From an uncultured bacterium (GTDB taxonomy: Bacteria > Cyanobacteriota > Vampirovibrionia > Gastranaerophilales > Gastranaerophilaceae), in the NCBI GenBank assembly GCA_948684385.1, contig CAPQCU010000002.1:124001-188000 (forward strand): a stretch of DNA of 64,000 nucleotides, read 5' to 3'. Position numbers and translations under genes: made by a program. The notes beneath the pieces were generated by a model, which made no database searches, was not told the origin of the DNA, and saw only the letters and a program-made list of their open reading frames with translations. Every line of letters starts with the position of its first letter. The stretch's first letter is position 1. Shown here piece by piece: positions 56,046-64,000 of the stretch.

Positions 56046-57105
56046 ATGCTTTCAAATAAGCTTCAATAAAACCGTCTAAATCCCCGTCCATTACGGCATC
56101 TACATTTCCCATTTCAAACCCGGTTCTGTGGTCTTTAACCATTTTATAAGGATGAAAAACATAAGAGCGGATTTGTGAGCCGAAATTTATATCAAAATTT
56201 TCGCCTTTAAGCTCTGCGAGCTTCTTTTCATGTTCTCTCTGGCGAAGCTCAAGAAGCTTTGAAGCAAGCATTTGCATCGCGTTTTCTTTGTTTTGAAGCT
56301 GCGAACGCTCCTGCTGACACTTAATCACAATCCCGGTCGGTTTATGTAAAATTCGAACTGCGGTTTCAACTTTATTAACATTCTGCCCGCCGGCACCGCC
56401 TGAGCGCATTGTATCTACTTCAATATCTTCGGGGGGGATATTAATCGTTTTTTCGTAATCCGGAATAATCGGCGAAACTTCGCAGGATGCAAAGCTTGTC
56501 TGCCTTTTTCCGTTTGCATTAAAAGGAGAAATTCTTACCAGCCTGTGAACACCTTTTTCGGCTTTTGCGTATCCATAAGCGTATTTTCCGTTTATCTTAA
56601 TCGTTGCAGACTTAATCCCTGCTTCTTCACCGTCAGATTTATCAATCAGCTCTGCTTTCCACCCTCTTGCTTCTGCCCAGCGGGTGTACATTCTTAAAAG
56701 CATATTTGCCCAATCTTGAGCGTCGGTTCCGCCTGCACCGGCATTGATTGAAAGAAACGCATCCGCTTCGTCGTACTCTCCTGAAAGCATTTTTTGAATA
56801 TCGTACTTATCAAGCTCTTTTTGGAGTTCAGCCAGCTGTTTTTCACTTTCTGCAATAAGCTCTTCGTCTCCAATTTCCTGAGCTGCTTTTGCATCTTCCA
56901 GAATATTTTCCCAGCGTGAAAACATCTCAAAAGTCTCTTTAATTTCTCTGGATTTTTGTCCGAGTTCGGAAGCCAGATTTTGGTTTGACCAAACTTCAGG
57001 GCTTTGAAGTTTCGCTTCAAGCTCGGCAAGTTCAGACTTAAGCGCATCAAAATCCACGCTCTGTTTGTTTTTATTAACTATCTGCAATAAATCTTCAAAA
57101 CTCAT
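56044..57105 (-). CDS. prfB: Peptide chain release factor 2
   Basis: 353 residues. The GGQ catalytic loop is in MRSGGAGGQNVNKVETAVRI; the RF2-type recognition region includes KAEKGVHRLVRISPFNANGKRQTSFASCEVSP. The N-terminal helical domain is also present. It is read in one frame from the ATG that overlaps tmk by 4 bases, so the programmed frameshift found in many RF2 genes is absent. It terminates translation at UGA and UAA. Confidence 0.95.
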   Translation of the reverse strand: MSFEDLLQIVNKNKQSVDFDALKSELAELEAKLQSPEVWSNQNLASELGQKSREIKETFEMFSRWENILEDAKAAQEIGDEELIAESEKQLAELQKELDKYDIQKMLSGEYDEADAFLSINAGAGGTDAQDWANMLLRMYTRWAEARGWKAELIDKSDGEEAGIKSATIKINGKYAYGYAKAEKGVHRLVRISPFNANGKRQTSFASCEVSPIIPDYEKTINIPPEDIEVDTMRSGGAGGQNVNKVETAVRILHKPTGIVIKCQQERSQLQNKENAMQMLASKLLELRQREHEKKLAELKGENFDINFGSQIRSYVFHPYKMVKDHRTGFEMGNVDAVMDGDLDGFIEAYLKA

Positions 57106-57710
57106 AAGGCTTCAACAAGCTCCACGACCTGATTATGTATATTCTCTATTGTATCAGAAGAGTTAATAACCTTCACTCTCTCAGGTTCAGATTTTGCGAT
57201 TTGAAGATAGCCTTCTCTTACGCGGTTAAAAAATTCAACTCCTGCTGATTCCATTCTGTCTTTTTCTTTGCCGACTCTCTGCATAGAAGTTTCGACATCA
57301 ATATCAAAAACAATCGTTAAATCCGGCTTCAAACCGCCAGTTGCAATTTCGTTTAAAGAATTTATACGGTTCAAATCCAAACCGCGCCCGTAACCTTGAT
57401 AAGCAACAGTTGAGTCTGTATGCCTATCACAAAGTACGATTGTTCCTGCTTTCAAAGCAGGTTTAATGATACAGTCAATATGCTGTGCTCTGTCAGCAAG
57501 AAAAAGAAACGATTCAGCTGTCGGAGAAACTTCACCATCGTAATTCAAAAGAATTTCACGCAGCTTGACTCCTAAGCCTTTACCGCCGGGTTCGCGTGTT
57601 AAAAGAGTATTACCCCCCCTCCCCCTTAAATATTTGTCCAAAAGCTCAATCTGGGTAGTCTTACCGCACCCGTCAGCACCTTCAAATGTTATAAATAATC
57701 CGTTTTTCAT
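57102..57710 (-). CDS. tmk: Thymidylate kinase
   Basis: 202 residues. P-loop FITFEGADGCGKTTQIELLDKYL, the DRY/H-like motif LCDRHTDSTVAYQGYGRGLD and the LID region VGKEKDRMESAGVEFFNRVREGYLQIA are all present. It phosphorylates dTMP for dTTP synthesis. prfB follows with a 4-base overlap. A C-rich run (CCCCCCC T CCCCC, + strand) within the codons for RGRGGN is a local slippage risk. Confidence 0.95.
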   Translation of the reverse strand: MKNGLFITFEGADGCGKTTQIELLDKYLRGRGGNTLLTREPGGKGLGVKLREILLNYDGEVSPTAESFLFLADRAQHIDCIIKPALKAGTIVLCDRHTDSTVAYQGYGRGLDLNRINSLNEIATGGLKPDLTIVFDIDVETSMQRVGKEKDRMESAGVEFFNRVREGYLQIAKSEPERVKVINSSDTIENIHNQVVELVEAL

Positions 57711-57722
57711 AAATTAATTTTA

Positions 57723-58679
57723 CTATAAACCGATTTTCCGGTCTAGTTTAAAATGGTCAATTAGTTTTATTATTGAAATAATTTCTTCATACATCGTAAA
57801 AAACTGTTTTGCATCATTGACAGGCTTAACAAGAGAGCACAATGAAAATAAATCTTTGTTAGTTTTAAGCCCAATCAGCAAGTATTTACCGTAAAAAGCA
57901 CATTGCACACCGGATGCAGCAAACGCAACACGCATGTTTTTTAGACGTTCCATAAATGATGGAGTAATCAAATATCTTGCTTCAACTTCATCATCAGTAA
58001 AAACATCAAACTGTTTTTCGAACTCAACATCTTCTAATGTAGTATGACGCAATTTTGAATCAGGAGAAGCGTGTCCAATAGCGTCTGGAAGAATAACTGT
58101 ATTTCCATTAAAGCGTTTATTCATATCTAACTTGATTATCACACCTTTAAATATGGTCTCTTGATTTTTACCCTGTTGCTTGGTAAACTTTGATTCAATC
58201 ATTTCAAAAGCTACATCGCAATACGTACCGGAGAAAATATCATCATACTCTTCAAAAGTATATTTTTTTATTAAATTAGAATCAAGAAAAATATTTTTAT
58301 TACCCTTATATAGACTTGACTCCCAAGTCAAATCTCCAAAGCACTTACATACAATTGGCATAATCTCACGTTTCACACTTCGCTCAAAACGTTTCTTAAT
58401 TAAAGTCCACAACATACCACCAAGTACAAACATAGCTATCCCTAGTTGTAAACATATATCAGCCTCTTTGTTTTTAGTTGTTATCATAAAAACAAAAGAT
58501 GCTGATAGAATAAACAAACCAATAATTACACATATAATAAGGGTCGCCATTGCTAAAAAAAGCTTCTTTTTTCTAGTATCTTCATAATTTTGTAATTGCA
58601 AAGATATATCATTAAAAAAAAGGTCTTGAAATTCTTTACGCATTTGCGGATATGATTTTTCTTCCACATTAACCTCCAA
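57723..58679 (-). CDS. DUF3137-family membrane protein
   Basis: 318 residues with two N-terminal membrane segments (LFLAMATLIICVIIGLFILSASFVFMI and ICLQLGIAMFVLGGMLWTLI). The cytoplasmic part has FEEYDDIFSGTYCDVAFEMIESKFTKQ and FKGVIIKLDMNKRFNGNTVILPD, then FDVFTDDEVEARYLITPSFMERL, as in DUF3137 proteins that are often encoded next to lemA. GGAGG precedes the ATG. The lemA gene lies just upstream, past a hairpin, so they form a unit; function unknown. Confidence 0.85.
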   Translation of the reverse strand: MEVNVEEKSYPQMRKEFQDLFFNDISLQLQNYEDTRKKKLFLAMATLIICVIIGLFILSASFVFMITTKNKEADICLQLGIAMFVLGGMLWTLIKKRFERSVKREIMPIVCKCFGDLTWESSLYKGNKNIFLDSNLIKKYTFEEYDDIFSGTYCDVAFEMIESKFTKQQGKNQETIFKGVIIKLDMNKRFNGNTVILPDAIGHASPDSKLRHTTLEDVEFEKQFDVFTDDEVEARYLITPSFMERLKNMRVAFAASGVQCAFYGKYLLIGLKTNKDLFSLCSLVKPVNDAKQFFTMYEEIISIIKLIDHFKLDRKIGL

Positions 58680-58680
58680 A

Positions 58681-58715
58681 ATAAATGCGGCGTAGCTTTG
58701 CTACGCCGCATTTAT
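58681..58715 (-). terminator. Hairpin between lemA and the DUF3137 gene
   Basis: Perfect 16-bp arms (ATAAATGCGGCGTAGC and complement) with TTT/AAA loop. On the minus strand it ends in ATTTATTTT, then GGAGG and the next ATG, so it may be an attenuator rather than a full stop. Confidence 0.75.
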
Positions 58716-58721
58716 ACAAAA

Positions 58722-59315
58722 CTATTTCAAAAAGTCCGCAGCATTTACAGATTTACGTTCTCTTTCATCCGCTTTAAAGAAATCAACAGGCTTGATGTTC
58801 ATCATTCTTGCAAAGAAAGAAGAAGGGAAAATTTCAACGGCATTTTTAAGCTCGTTAGCAGCTGAGTTATAAAAACGTCTTGCAGCTGAAATATGTTCTT
58901 CTACTTCGTTATATGTTTGCATAGCTGTAATCATTGGCTGGTCAGCTTTAAGCTGAGGATAATTTTCAACTGCAACCATAATTTGTCCCATTTTTTGAGC
59001 AAGCTGGCTGTCTAAAGCAATTTTTCTATCGATATTTTCAAAGCCGGAAGCAATACTCATCACCTCTGTTCTAAGCTTTGTAACTTCTTCCATCAATCCG
59101 CGCTCGTGATCCATATACTTTTGAGCAATTGTCAAAATATTCGGAATTAAATCATATCTTTTCTTTAGCTGAACATCAATTGCAGAAAAAGCTTCCTGAG
59201 CTTTGTTTCTTTTTCTAATCAAACCGGCATAAATACCGTAAACCCACATTACAAGCACCAAAATATTCTTAATGTACTTTTCAAGTATACTATAATTTAC
59301 ATCAAAATATATCAA
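58722..59315 (-). CDS. lemA: LemA-family protein
   Basis: 197 residues. N-terminal membrane helix (NILVLVMWVYGIYAGLI) facing the cytoplasmic side, then the LemA coiled-helical domain: RNKAQEAFSAIDVQLKKRYDLIPNILTIAQKYMDHERGLMEEVTKLR, with the conserved HISAARRFYNSAANELKNAVEIFPSSFFARM near the end. First gene of a lemA-DUF3137 pair. The role is not well defined in any organism. Confidence 0.95.
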   Translation of the reverse strand: MIYFDVNYSILEKYIKNILVLVMWVYGIYAGLIRKRNKAQEAFSAIDVQLKKRYDLIPNILTIAQKYMDHERGLMEEVTKLRTEVMSIASGFENIDRKIALDSQLAQKMGQIMVAVENYPQLKADQPMITAMQTYNEVEEHISAARRFYNSAANELKNAVEIFPSSFFARMMNIKPVDFFKADERERKSVNAADFLK

Positions 59316-59334
59316 CTAATCAGAGTATACAAGC

Positions 59335-59733
59335 CTAATAGCGTATTATACAATACTCGTTTCCTGTATCATAAAGGTATCTGTACTCTTCATCTTTTAT
59401 TTCGATAAACTGTCCTTTGCTATACCTGTCACTACGTTCAATTGCCCTGTGTTTTTGGATTTCTGCAAATCTCTGATATACACCTTCGGGGAAATTGCAT
59501 TCAGCAATCGTCCATTTTAATGCGCAGGCTTTATTACGCTTACCGTAAATCTCATAAATCCCTGAAGGTTCTGCGTGATATTTATATTTTGTACAAGTAC
59601 CTAGTTTATCCAAAAAGTTTAGCTGCTCATCCAAACTTTTATCAGTAGTCAGGAAAACATCCCAAACCCCGACAGCAAATACCGGTAAACATATTATCAA
59701 AAAAATACTTATTACTTTAATATACATTTCCAT
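59335..59733 (-). CDS. Secreted hypothetical protein
   Basis: 132 residues from ATG 59733 (the ATG at 59727 is also possible). Signal peptide (YIKVISIFLIICLPVFAVG), then DKSLDEQLNFLDKLGTCTKYKYHAEPSGIYEIYGKRNKACALKWTIAECNFPEGVYQRFAE with paired Cys that could form disulfides. The start overlaps the end of the lytic transglycosylase gene, so they are coupled. No family recognised. Confidence 0.72.
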   Translation of the reverse strand: MEMYIKVISIFLIICLPVFAVGVWDVFLTTDKSLDEQLNFLDKLGTCTKYKYHAEPSGIYEIYGKRNKACALKWTIAECNFPEGVYQRFAEIQKHRAIERSDRYSKGQFIEIKDEEYRYLYDTGNEYCIIRY

Positions 59734-61678
59734 ACACCCAGTAAGTTCTGAGCACTTTCTTAACATAGTTTTTTGTCTCAGGATAAGGAATTTGCTCAAC
59801 AAACTCGTCTGTATCATTATAAATCAAATTCGAGAACCATTTAGTAACCGAGCCAATTCCGCCGTTATAAGCAGAAATCGCATACAAATCTTTGTTCCCG
59901 AGAACTTTCTTTAATCCGCTATAATAGCAGCTTCCTGCCGTAATATTAGAAACTTCAGCATTCAAATCAGCCGGAAGATTATGTTTCTTCACAACTTCAT
60001 TATAAGTAGCAGGCATAAGCTGCATCAATCCGCCTGCTCCGACAGAACTTTTTGCCATCGGGTTAAAATGGCTTTCTTCTTTAAGAATAGCTTCAAGAAT
60101 AATCGGATTATTTGAACCTTTAACTTTGTCAACAATATCATAATAATGAGTCGGATACACAAGCCTCCATCTCAAATCTTCAAAAGAAGGTTTTGTCTGA
60201 AGCTCTTCCATCGCATTTCTTGCAAGAACAGCAGAAATTGTGTAATTCTTTTTCTGATAAGCTATCCAGCTCTGGATAAATTTATCATGTTTACACAGCT
60301 CTTCAACAAGGTCGTAATCTTTCAAGTACGCAAGCTTCACTACAAGATTATTATCAAGTGATTTTTTGTAAGGAAAAACAACCGGTTTATCATTAATTTC
60401 GCCAAACGGCAAAAATCCGTCTTCTTTGTATAAATTATAATTTGCTCTAAACGCATAATAAGAGTCAGGATATTTTGCAATAACCTGTTTATAATAATTA
60501 TTAGCGTTTTCGTAATGTTTAAGTTTAAACGCGATTTTACCCATATAATAAGTAACCGCAGGGCTTGAGTTTACACCAGGAAATTTTTTGAGATGCAAAA
60601 ATCCAAGCCTTTGAGCATCAAGGTATTTTTTCTGCAAATATTTAGAAATGAAAATATTATAAAGAGAATCTGCAGAAAACTGACCGCTTGGATATTTTTC
60701 ATACAAAGTTCTGTAGCAAGCTTCTTTTAAGTTAGAAGCAATAACTTCATTACAGTTTAAATAAGCTGCGTAATCCGCTCCTGTTGAGCTAAGTCCGAGC
60801 GAGTTAAGTTTTACTATTCCTTCTTTTCTTGAAGGTGCAGCTTGAATATAGTTATCAATAACTTCATATACATCTTTTGTTGAAGCTGCTGCAGCGTGTT
60901 TTTTCAAGCCAAGTTCTGTGTAATAATTACCTTTCTCTTTATCACCAAGCTTAAAAGAATTTAGCGCGAAATCCGTCCAGCTTTCAGCAAGCGTAGTTTT
61001 ATTCAAAACATCTTTTGCTTTCAAATACTCACCGTTTGCATAATAAGATTTTGCAATCAATAAATTGTCATAGTTATTAAGCTTCACTCCAAGTTTTTTG
61101 ATTTCATTTATTGAATTCAAAGAAAATCTTCCGCCGGGAGCATCTTCAAGGTAATTTTTAAAATAAATAAAAGCCTTATTCTTAGATTTAGCAGCTAATC
61201 TTTTATATTTAGGCGGGTTTGCAACCTCAATAAGTCCGAGATAATAGTTTGAAGCAACCGCATAATCACTTGTCGGGTACATTTTTATAATTTTTTTGAA
61301 ATGTTTTTTTGCATTCTTATCTTCAAGCTCATACATCAAAACCGCCATATTATACCGGCTAATCGGAGCAATTGAAGACTTTGAGCGGGAATGTACAATT
61401 CGATTGTATTTTTTAACGGCGAGCTCTTTTTTATCCATATTAGTAGCACATCTCGCCTGTCTGAAAAGCGCCGGAGGCTTTAAAGTTGAGCCGGAAGGAA
61501 CTTTAGCAAAAACTTCATAAGCTTTTTCGTAATCGCTGTCTTTGTAAGCTTCAAGCGCCACAGAATAATTATTTATTCCTCTTGATTCTGCAGTTGCGTG
61601 GTTATAGAAAAAATACCCCGCAGTAAAAATTGCCAGAAAGATTACCAAATAAATATCATATTTCCTTCTTCTTCTCAT
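59717..61678 (-). CDS. Slt70-type lytic murein transglycosylase with TPR-like part
   Basis: 653 residues. N-terminal anchor (YDIYLVIFLAIFTAGYFFYNH). A long helical superhelix (about 30-480) with repeat units such as ALEAYKDSDYEKAYEVFAKVP. The SLT catalytic domain lies near the end: ILEAILKEESHFNPMAKSSVGAGGLMQLMPATYNEVV, with the catalytic Glu in KEESHF, then YAISAYNGGIGSVTKWF. It cleaves glycan strands of peptidoglycan in the periplasm. Confidence 0.95.
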   Translation of the reverse strand: MRRRRKYDIYLVIFLAIFTAGYFFYNHATAESRGINNYSVALEAYKDSDYEKAYEVFAKVPSGSTLKPPALFRQARCATNMDKKELAVKKYNRIVHSRSKSSIAPISRYNMAVLMYELEDKNAKKHFKKIIKMYPTSDYAVASNYYLGLIEVANPPKYKRLAAKSKNKAFIYFKNYLEDAPGGRFSLNSINEIKKLGVKLNNYDNLLIAKSYYANGEYLKAKDVLNKTTLAESWTDFALNSFKLGDKEKGNYYTELGLKKHAAAASTKDVYEVIDNYIQAAPSRKEGIVKLNSLGLSSTGADYAAYLNCNEVIASNLKEACYRTLYEKYPSGQFSADSLYNIFISKYLQKKYLDAQRLGFLHLKKFPGVNSSPAVTYYMGKIAFKLKHYENANNYYKQVIAKYPDSYYAFRANYNLYKEDGFLPFGEINDKPVVFPYKKSLDNNLVVKLAYLKDYDLVEELCKHDKFIQSWIAYQKKNYTISAVLARNAMEELQTKPSFEDLRWRLVYPTHYYDIVDKVKGSNNPIILEAILKEESHFNPMAKSSVGAGGLMQLMPATYNEVVKKHNLPADLNAEVSNITAGSCYYSGLKKVLGNKDLYAISAYNGGIGSVTKWFSNLIYNDTDEFVEQIPYPETKNYVKKVLRTYWVYGNVY

Positions 61679-61809
61679 TCAAATTTATCCCAACTGTTTA
61701 TTAATCTCTTCATACTCTCCATAGACCAAAGTCTTTATAATAATACTATTTTAATATAGAAAAATGCAAAAGGAAAATCCTGTAATAAAAAATTACATTT
61801 ATTCATCAG

Positions 61810-61840
61810 AAAAGCGCATACTCAAAGAGAATGCGCTTTA
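61810..61840 (-). terminator. Terminator of the serpin-like gene
   Basis: AAAAGCGCAT pairs with ATGCGCTTT around an 11-nt loop, about 15 nt past the stop at 61855 (minus strand). Confidence 0.7.
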
Positions 61841-61854
61841 CAAAAAATACTTTT

Positions 61855-62862
61855 CTATTGATACTTGCTTATATCATAAACCCTCAGAGCAAAGTAAGGT
61901 TTGTCCTTGCCTTTCTCTTTCAGGAATAAGACAAATGTGTCGTCAAAATAAAAATATCGAGGCTCTGCAGACGGAAGAAGAGCTGTCATTTTAGCAATTA
62001 TCGCTGCTTCACTCTTAAGCTTTACTCCTGTATTATCCATTTCAAACTTAACAGTCTCCATTGCTTTTTCGATTACAATGTTTGTACCTTTAACTCTATG
62101 TCCGCCGATTTCTTCAAACACTTTTTCTTCAAAGAATTTCAGATTCGGAACTTTTAACAAATCTGCTTCATCAAAACTTCTGTTTCCGCCGAAAGCATTT
62201 TTCTTTTTTAACATATCAGCGTAGATATAGTTGAATGTTTTTGTATTTGCGGTTTTATACAAATAAACTTCGTCTTTACCTTGAGCTTCAAGTCTGACAG
62301 CAAAATCTGAAGGATTATTATAAAATAAAACTTCAACTGTATCATCAAGATCCTTAGGAGAGTTTGGCTGTATTCCAAAATACTCAGCTTCTGTATTTCT
62401 AAACTTGGATTTTCCAAGCTTATCGAACGGAGCTTTGAATTTGAAATCTTTCTTGAGCATCGCATAAACAAAGAATTTATCTTTGCCCGGAGTCAAATCA
62501 ATCTGATCAAGAATATCACTTGTTTCATTGAATTTACGTTTGATTGCCCTTGCAATTGTTTTCTTAGTACTTCTGGTAACATTGCCAAAATACTTGTAAT
62601 AGCATTTTTCTGACAACTCATCAACAGTAAATGCTTGTTTATTCAGCTCATTTACACTTACAGGAGTTCCTGTAGGGAACTTAATCTGGTTGAATGCAAT
62701 TTTATCCATAAAATCGTTCCAAACGATTTGGAAAGTTCCAACCCAGACTCTGTCCTGAACATTTGTTTTGCTCTGCATTGTAGGCAAAACTTCAATATTT
62801 GCGGCAAAAGCCGATCCCGTTAACAACAATGCTGTTAAAATAGTTAATAATCTTCTCTTCAT
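61855..62862 (-). CDS. Secreted, distantly serpin-like protein
   Basis: 335 residues with a signal peptide (MKRRLLTILTALLLTGSAFA). FFVYAMLKKDFKFKAPFDKLGKSKF, VEVLFYNNPSDFAVRLEAQGKDEVYLYK and LLKVPNLKFFEEKVFEEIGGH follow the order of serpin strands. The segment VKFEMDNTGVKLKSEAAI resembles the serpin hinge (E-E-G-T-x-A-A), then FYFDDTFVLFLKEKGKDKPYFALRVYDI takes the place of RPFxFxIxD...LFxGxV. The family call is by pattern only; an inhibitor role is not shown because the reactive loop is diverged. Confidence 0.55.
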   Translation of the reverse strand: MKRRLLTILTALLLTGSAFAANIEVLPTMQSKTNVQDRVWVGTFQIVWNDFMDKIAFNQIKFPTGTPVSVNELNKQAFTVDELSEKCYYKYFGNVTRSTKKTIARAIKRKFNETSDILDQIDLTPGKDKFFVYAMLKKDFKFKAPFDKLGKSKFRNTEAEYFGIQPNSPKDLDDTVEVLFYNNPSDFAVRLEAQGKDEVYLYKTANTKTFNYIYADMLKKKNAFGGNRSFDEADLLKVPNLKFFEEKVFEEIGGHRVKGTNIVIEKAMETVKFEMDNTGVKLKSEAAIIAKMTALLPSAEPRYFYFDDTFVLFLKEKGKDKPYFALRVYDISKYQ

Positions 62863-62908
62863 AATAATTAAATTTTATCAAGGATTACCTCAAAAAACAA
62901 CCCGTTCA

Positions 62909-62917
62909 TGATAGAAT
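62909..62917 (+). promoter_or_regulatory. Extended -10 for a probable leaderless mRNA
   Basis: TGATAGAAT (62909-62917), then 6 nt, then ATG 62924; no Shine-Dalgarno. Confidence 0.55.
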
Positions 62918-62923
62918 GTTTCT

Positions 62924-64000
62924 ATGAAAATAGCCGGATTTAAAATTGAAGAATGGATGAATAAATACGAAGCATCAGCAGCTTATGATTTGACAACAAC
63001 CTGTATTGCTCCTTTATCAATAAACGAACTTCCGTTTTCTGATGAGATTTTCAACCTAAAACTAGGTTACGGAGATATTACAGGCTCCGAAAGATTAAAA
63101 TCCGCAATCGGGAATTTGTACGAAAAACAACATCACATCACAGTAACCCACGGTGCAATCGGAGCAAATCAGCTTGTATTCTTATCACTCCTTGAAGCGG
63201 GAGACGAAGTTGTATCAATCGTCCCTACTTATCAGCAGCATTATTCCATACCGGAATCTCTCGGATGTAATGTAAAACTTTATTTTCTAAAAGAAGAAAA
63301 CCACTGGCTTCCAGATTTGGAAGAACTTGATAAAATGCTAAGCCCAAAAACAAAACTACTTTGTTTAAATAACCCTAACAATCCGACCGGAGCTGTAATT
63401 CCGGACTGGATGCTTGAAGAAATCGTTAAAATTGCAGAGAGAAAAAATATTTGGATACTTTCTGACGAAGTTTACAGAGGACTTAATTTAATCGGGAAAC
63501 CTTATTCTAAATCAATTGCAGATATTTATGAAAAAGGAATTTCGGTCGGAAGTATGTCAAAAACTTACTCTCTTCCGGGTCTGCGCGTTGGCTGGATAGC
63601 AGGAAGAGCAGACATAATAAACGAAATCAACCACCAAAGACAGTACAATACAATAAGCATTAGCGCTCTTGATGATTATTTTGCAGCAGTTGCGCTTGAA
63701 AACAAAGAATTTATAAGTGAGCGTAATTTTAAAATAATGACAAACGGCTTATCAGTATTAAATAGTTGGCTCAATAAAACCCCCAAAGTAAGATGTATTC
63801 TTCCTAAAGGCGGAACAACTGTACTTTTAAACTACAACAGGGATATTCCGTCGCGTGAACTTTGTAAAAACCTTCAAAAATCTACAGGCGTTGCGCTGCT
63901 TCCGGGTGAAACCTTAGAGATGGAAGGTTATGTGAGATTGGGTTATTGCGCAGAAAATCTAGAAAAAGCGCTTGAGATTTTCAGTGACTGGCTACTTTCT
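62924..64000 (+). CDS. Class I/II aminotransferase (PLP-dependent), truncated by the window end
   Basis: 359 residues visible, start ATG 62924. Fold-type I features: GYGDITGSERLKSAIGNLY, THGAIGANQLVFLSLLEAGDEVVSIVPTYQQHY, LCLNNPNNPTGAVIP (the NNPNNPTG motif), ILSDEVYRGL, and the PLP-binding Lys in SVGSMSKTYSLPGLRVGWIAG. The C-terminal domain continues to the last base shown (LEIFSDWLLS). The substrate is not evident. It is divergent from the serpin-like gene, with about 60 bases shared upstream. Confidence 0.93.
   Translation, partial: MKIAGFKIEEWMNKYEASAAYDLTTTCIAPLSINELPFSDEIFNLKLGYGDITGSERLKSAIGNLYEKQHHITVTHGAIGANQLVFLSLLEAGDEVVSIVPTYQQHYSIPESLGCNVKLYFLKEENHWLPDLEELDKMLSPKTKLLCLNNPNNPTGAVIPDWMLEEIVKIAERKNIWILSDEVYRGLNLIGKPYSKSIADIYEKGISVGSMSKTYSLPGLRVGWIAGRADIINEINHQRQYNTISISALDDYFAAVALENKEFISERNFKIMTNGLSVLNSWLNKTPKVRCILPKGGTTVLLNYNRDIPSRELCKNLQKSTGVALLPGETLEMEGYVRLGYCAENLEKALEIFSDWLLS

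Noticed and set aside
56044..57105. Programmed frameshift in prfB
   Set aside because: The gene is open in one frame from an ATG that overlaps tmk; the codons around QSVDFD contain no CTT-TGA-C slippery site.
61764..61994. + strand frame of 76 residues
   Set aside because: Reads through the terminator and the 3' end of the serpin-like gene, with no Shine-Dalgarno or protein-like character.

Overview
The window is AT-rich DNA from a diderm bacterium. Supporting signs are outer-membrane and periplasmic proteins (a giant autotransporter, a SIMPL-domain protein, an MCE/MlaD-type protein, a Slt70-type lytic transglycosylase), a complete minCDE operon, and flagellar rod genes. Protein style, together with LemA/DUF3137, TrmB, a Maf-like DUF115 protein and many short secreted proteins of unknown function, best fits a non-photosynthetic gut cyanobacterium (Vampirovibrionia/Melainabacteria, Gastranaerophilales-like). 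That placement is an inference without a database search.

Layout. 1-2.9 kb: five short + strand genes of unknown function (the first enters from outside the window). 3-5.1 kb: 5-formyl-THF cyclo-ligase and ilvD. 5.2-11.7 kb: a glycine-zipper membrane protein, a TrmB-type regulator, secreted proteins and a Maf/DUF115 protein. 11.7-13.7 kb: an accessory islet with three XRE regulators, two tiny hydrophobic peptides and a HAD-like phosphatase. 13.7-27.4 kb: a TPR protein, a SIMPL protein and a ~3,960-residue autotransporter that takes up almost a fifth of the window. 27.8-31.2 kb: an HNH protein, lrgAB and an M48 protease, then three tRNAs (Tyr, Thr, Thr). 31.7-34.1 kb: flagellar rod genes behind a sigma-28-like promoter. 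34.1-38.2 kb: pheA, a DHA2 MFS pump and secreted proteins, one of them a degenerate M48 protein. 38.2-45.7 kb: minCDE, an MCE protein, pgi, DedA, a CheR-like protein and a ferritin-like protein. 45.8-47.8 kb: a ParB-like gene, an HNH restriction-type gene and tRNA-Arg. 48.1-55.8 kb: two sets of two-component genes separated by a small islet (XRE, broken nuclease, RHH, HigBA-type toxin-antitoxin). 56-64 kb: prfB-tmk, DUF3137-lemA, a lytic transglycosylase, a serpin-like protein and an aminotransferase that runs off the window.

The most unusual signal is not a gene. A family of short intergenic elements recurs about twelve times, most often directly after stop codons. One part carries GGGGTAAAT and ACTACAAGTC-like cores; another carries a CTACGYACGTAG palindrome followed by GACATT. 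Two copies have stems of different sequence but identical geometry (7-bp arms, 35-nt loop), which points to a conserved RNA or DNA structure. Other recurring patterns are promoters placed exactly 6-7 nt before ATG with no Shine-Dalgarno (probable leaderless mRNAs) and two loci with paired palindromes whose 4-nt centres are inverted relative to each other.
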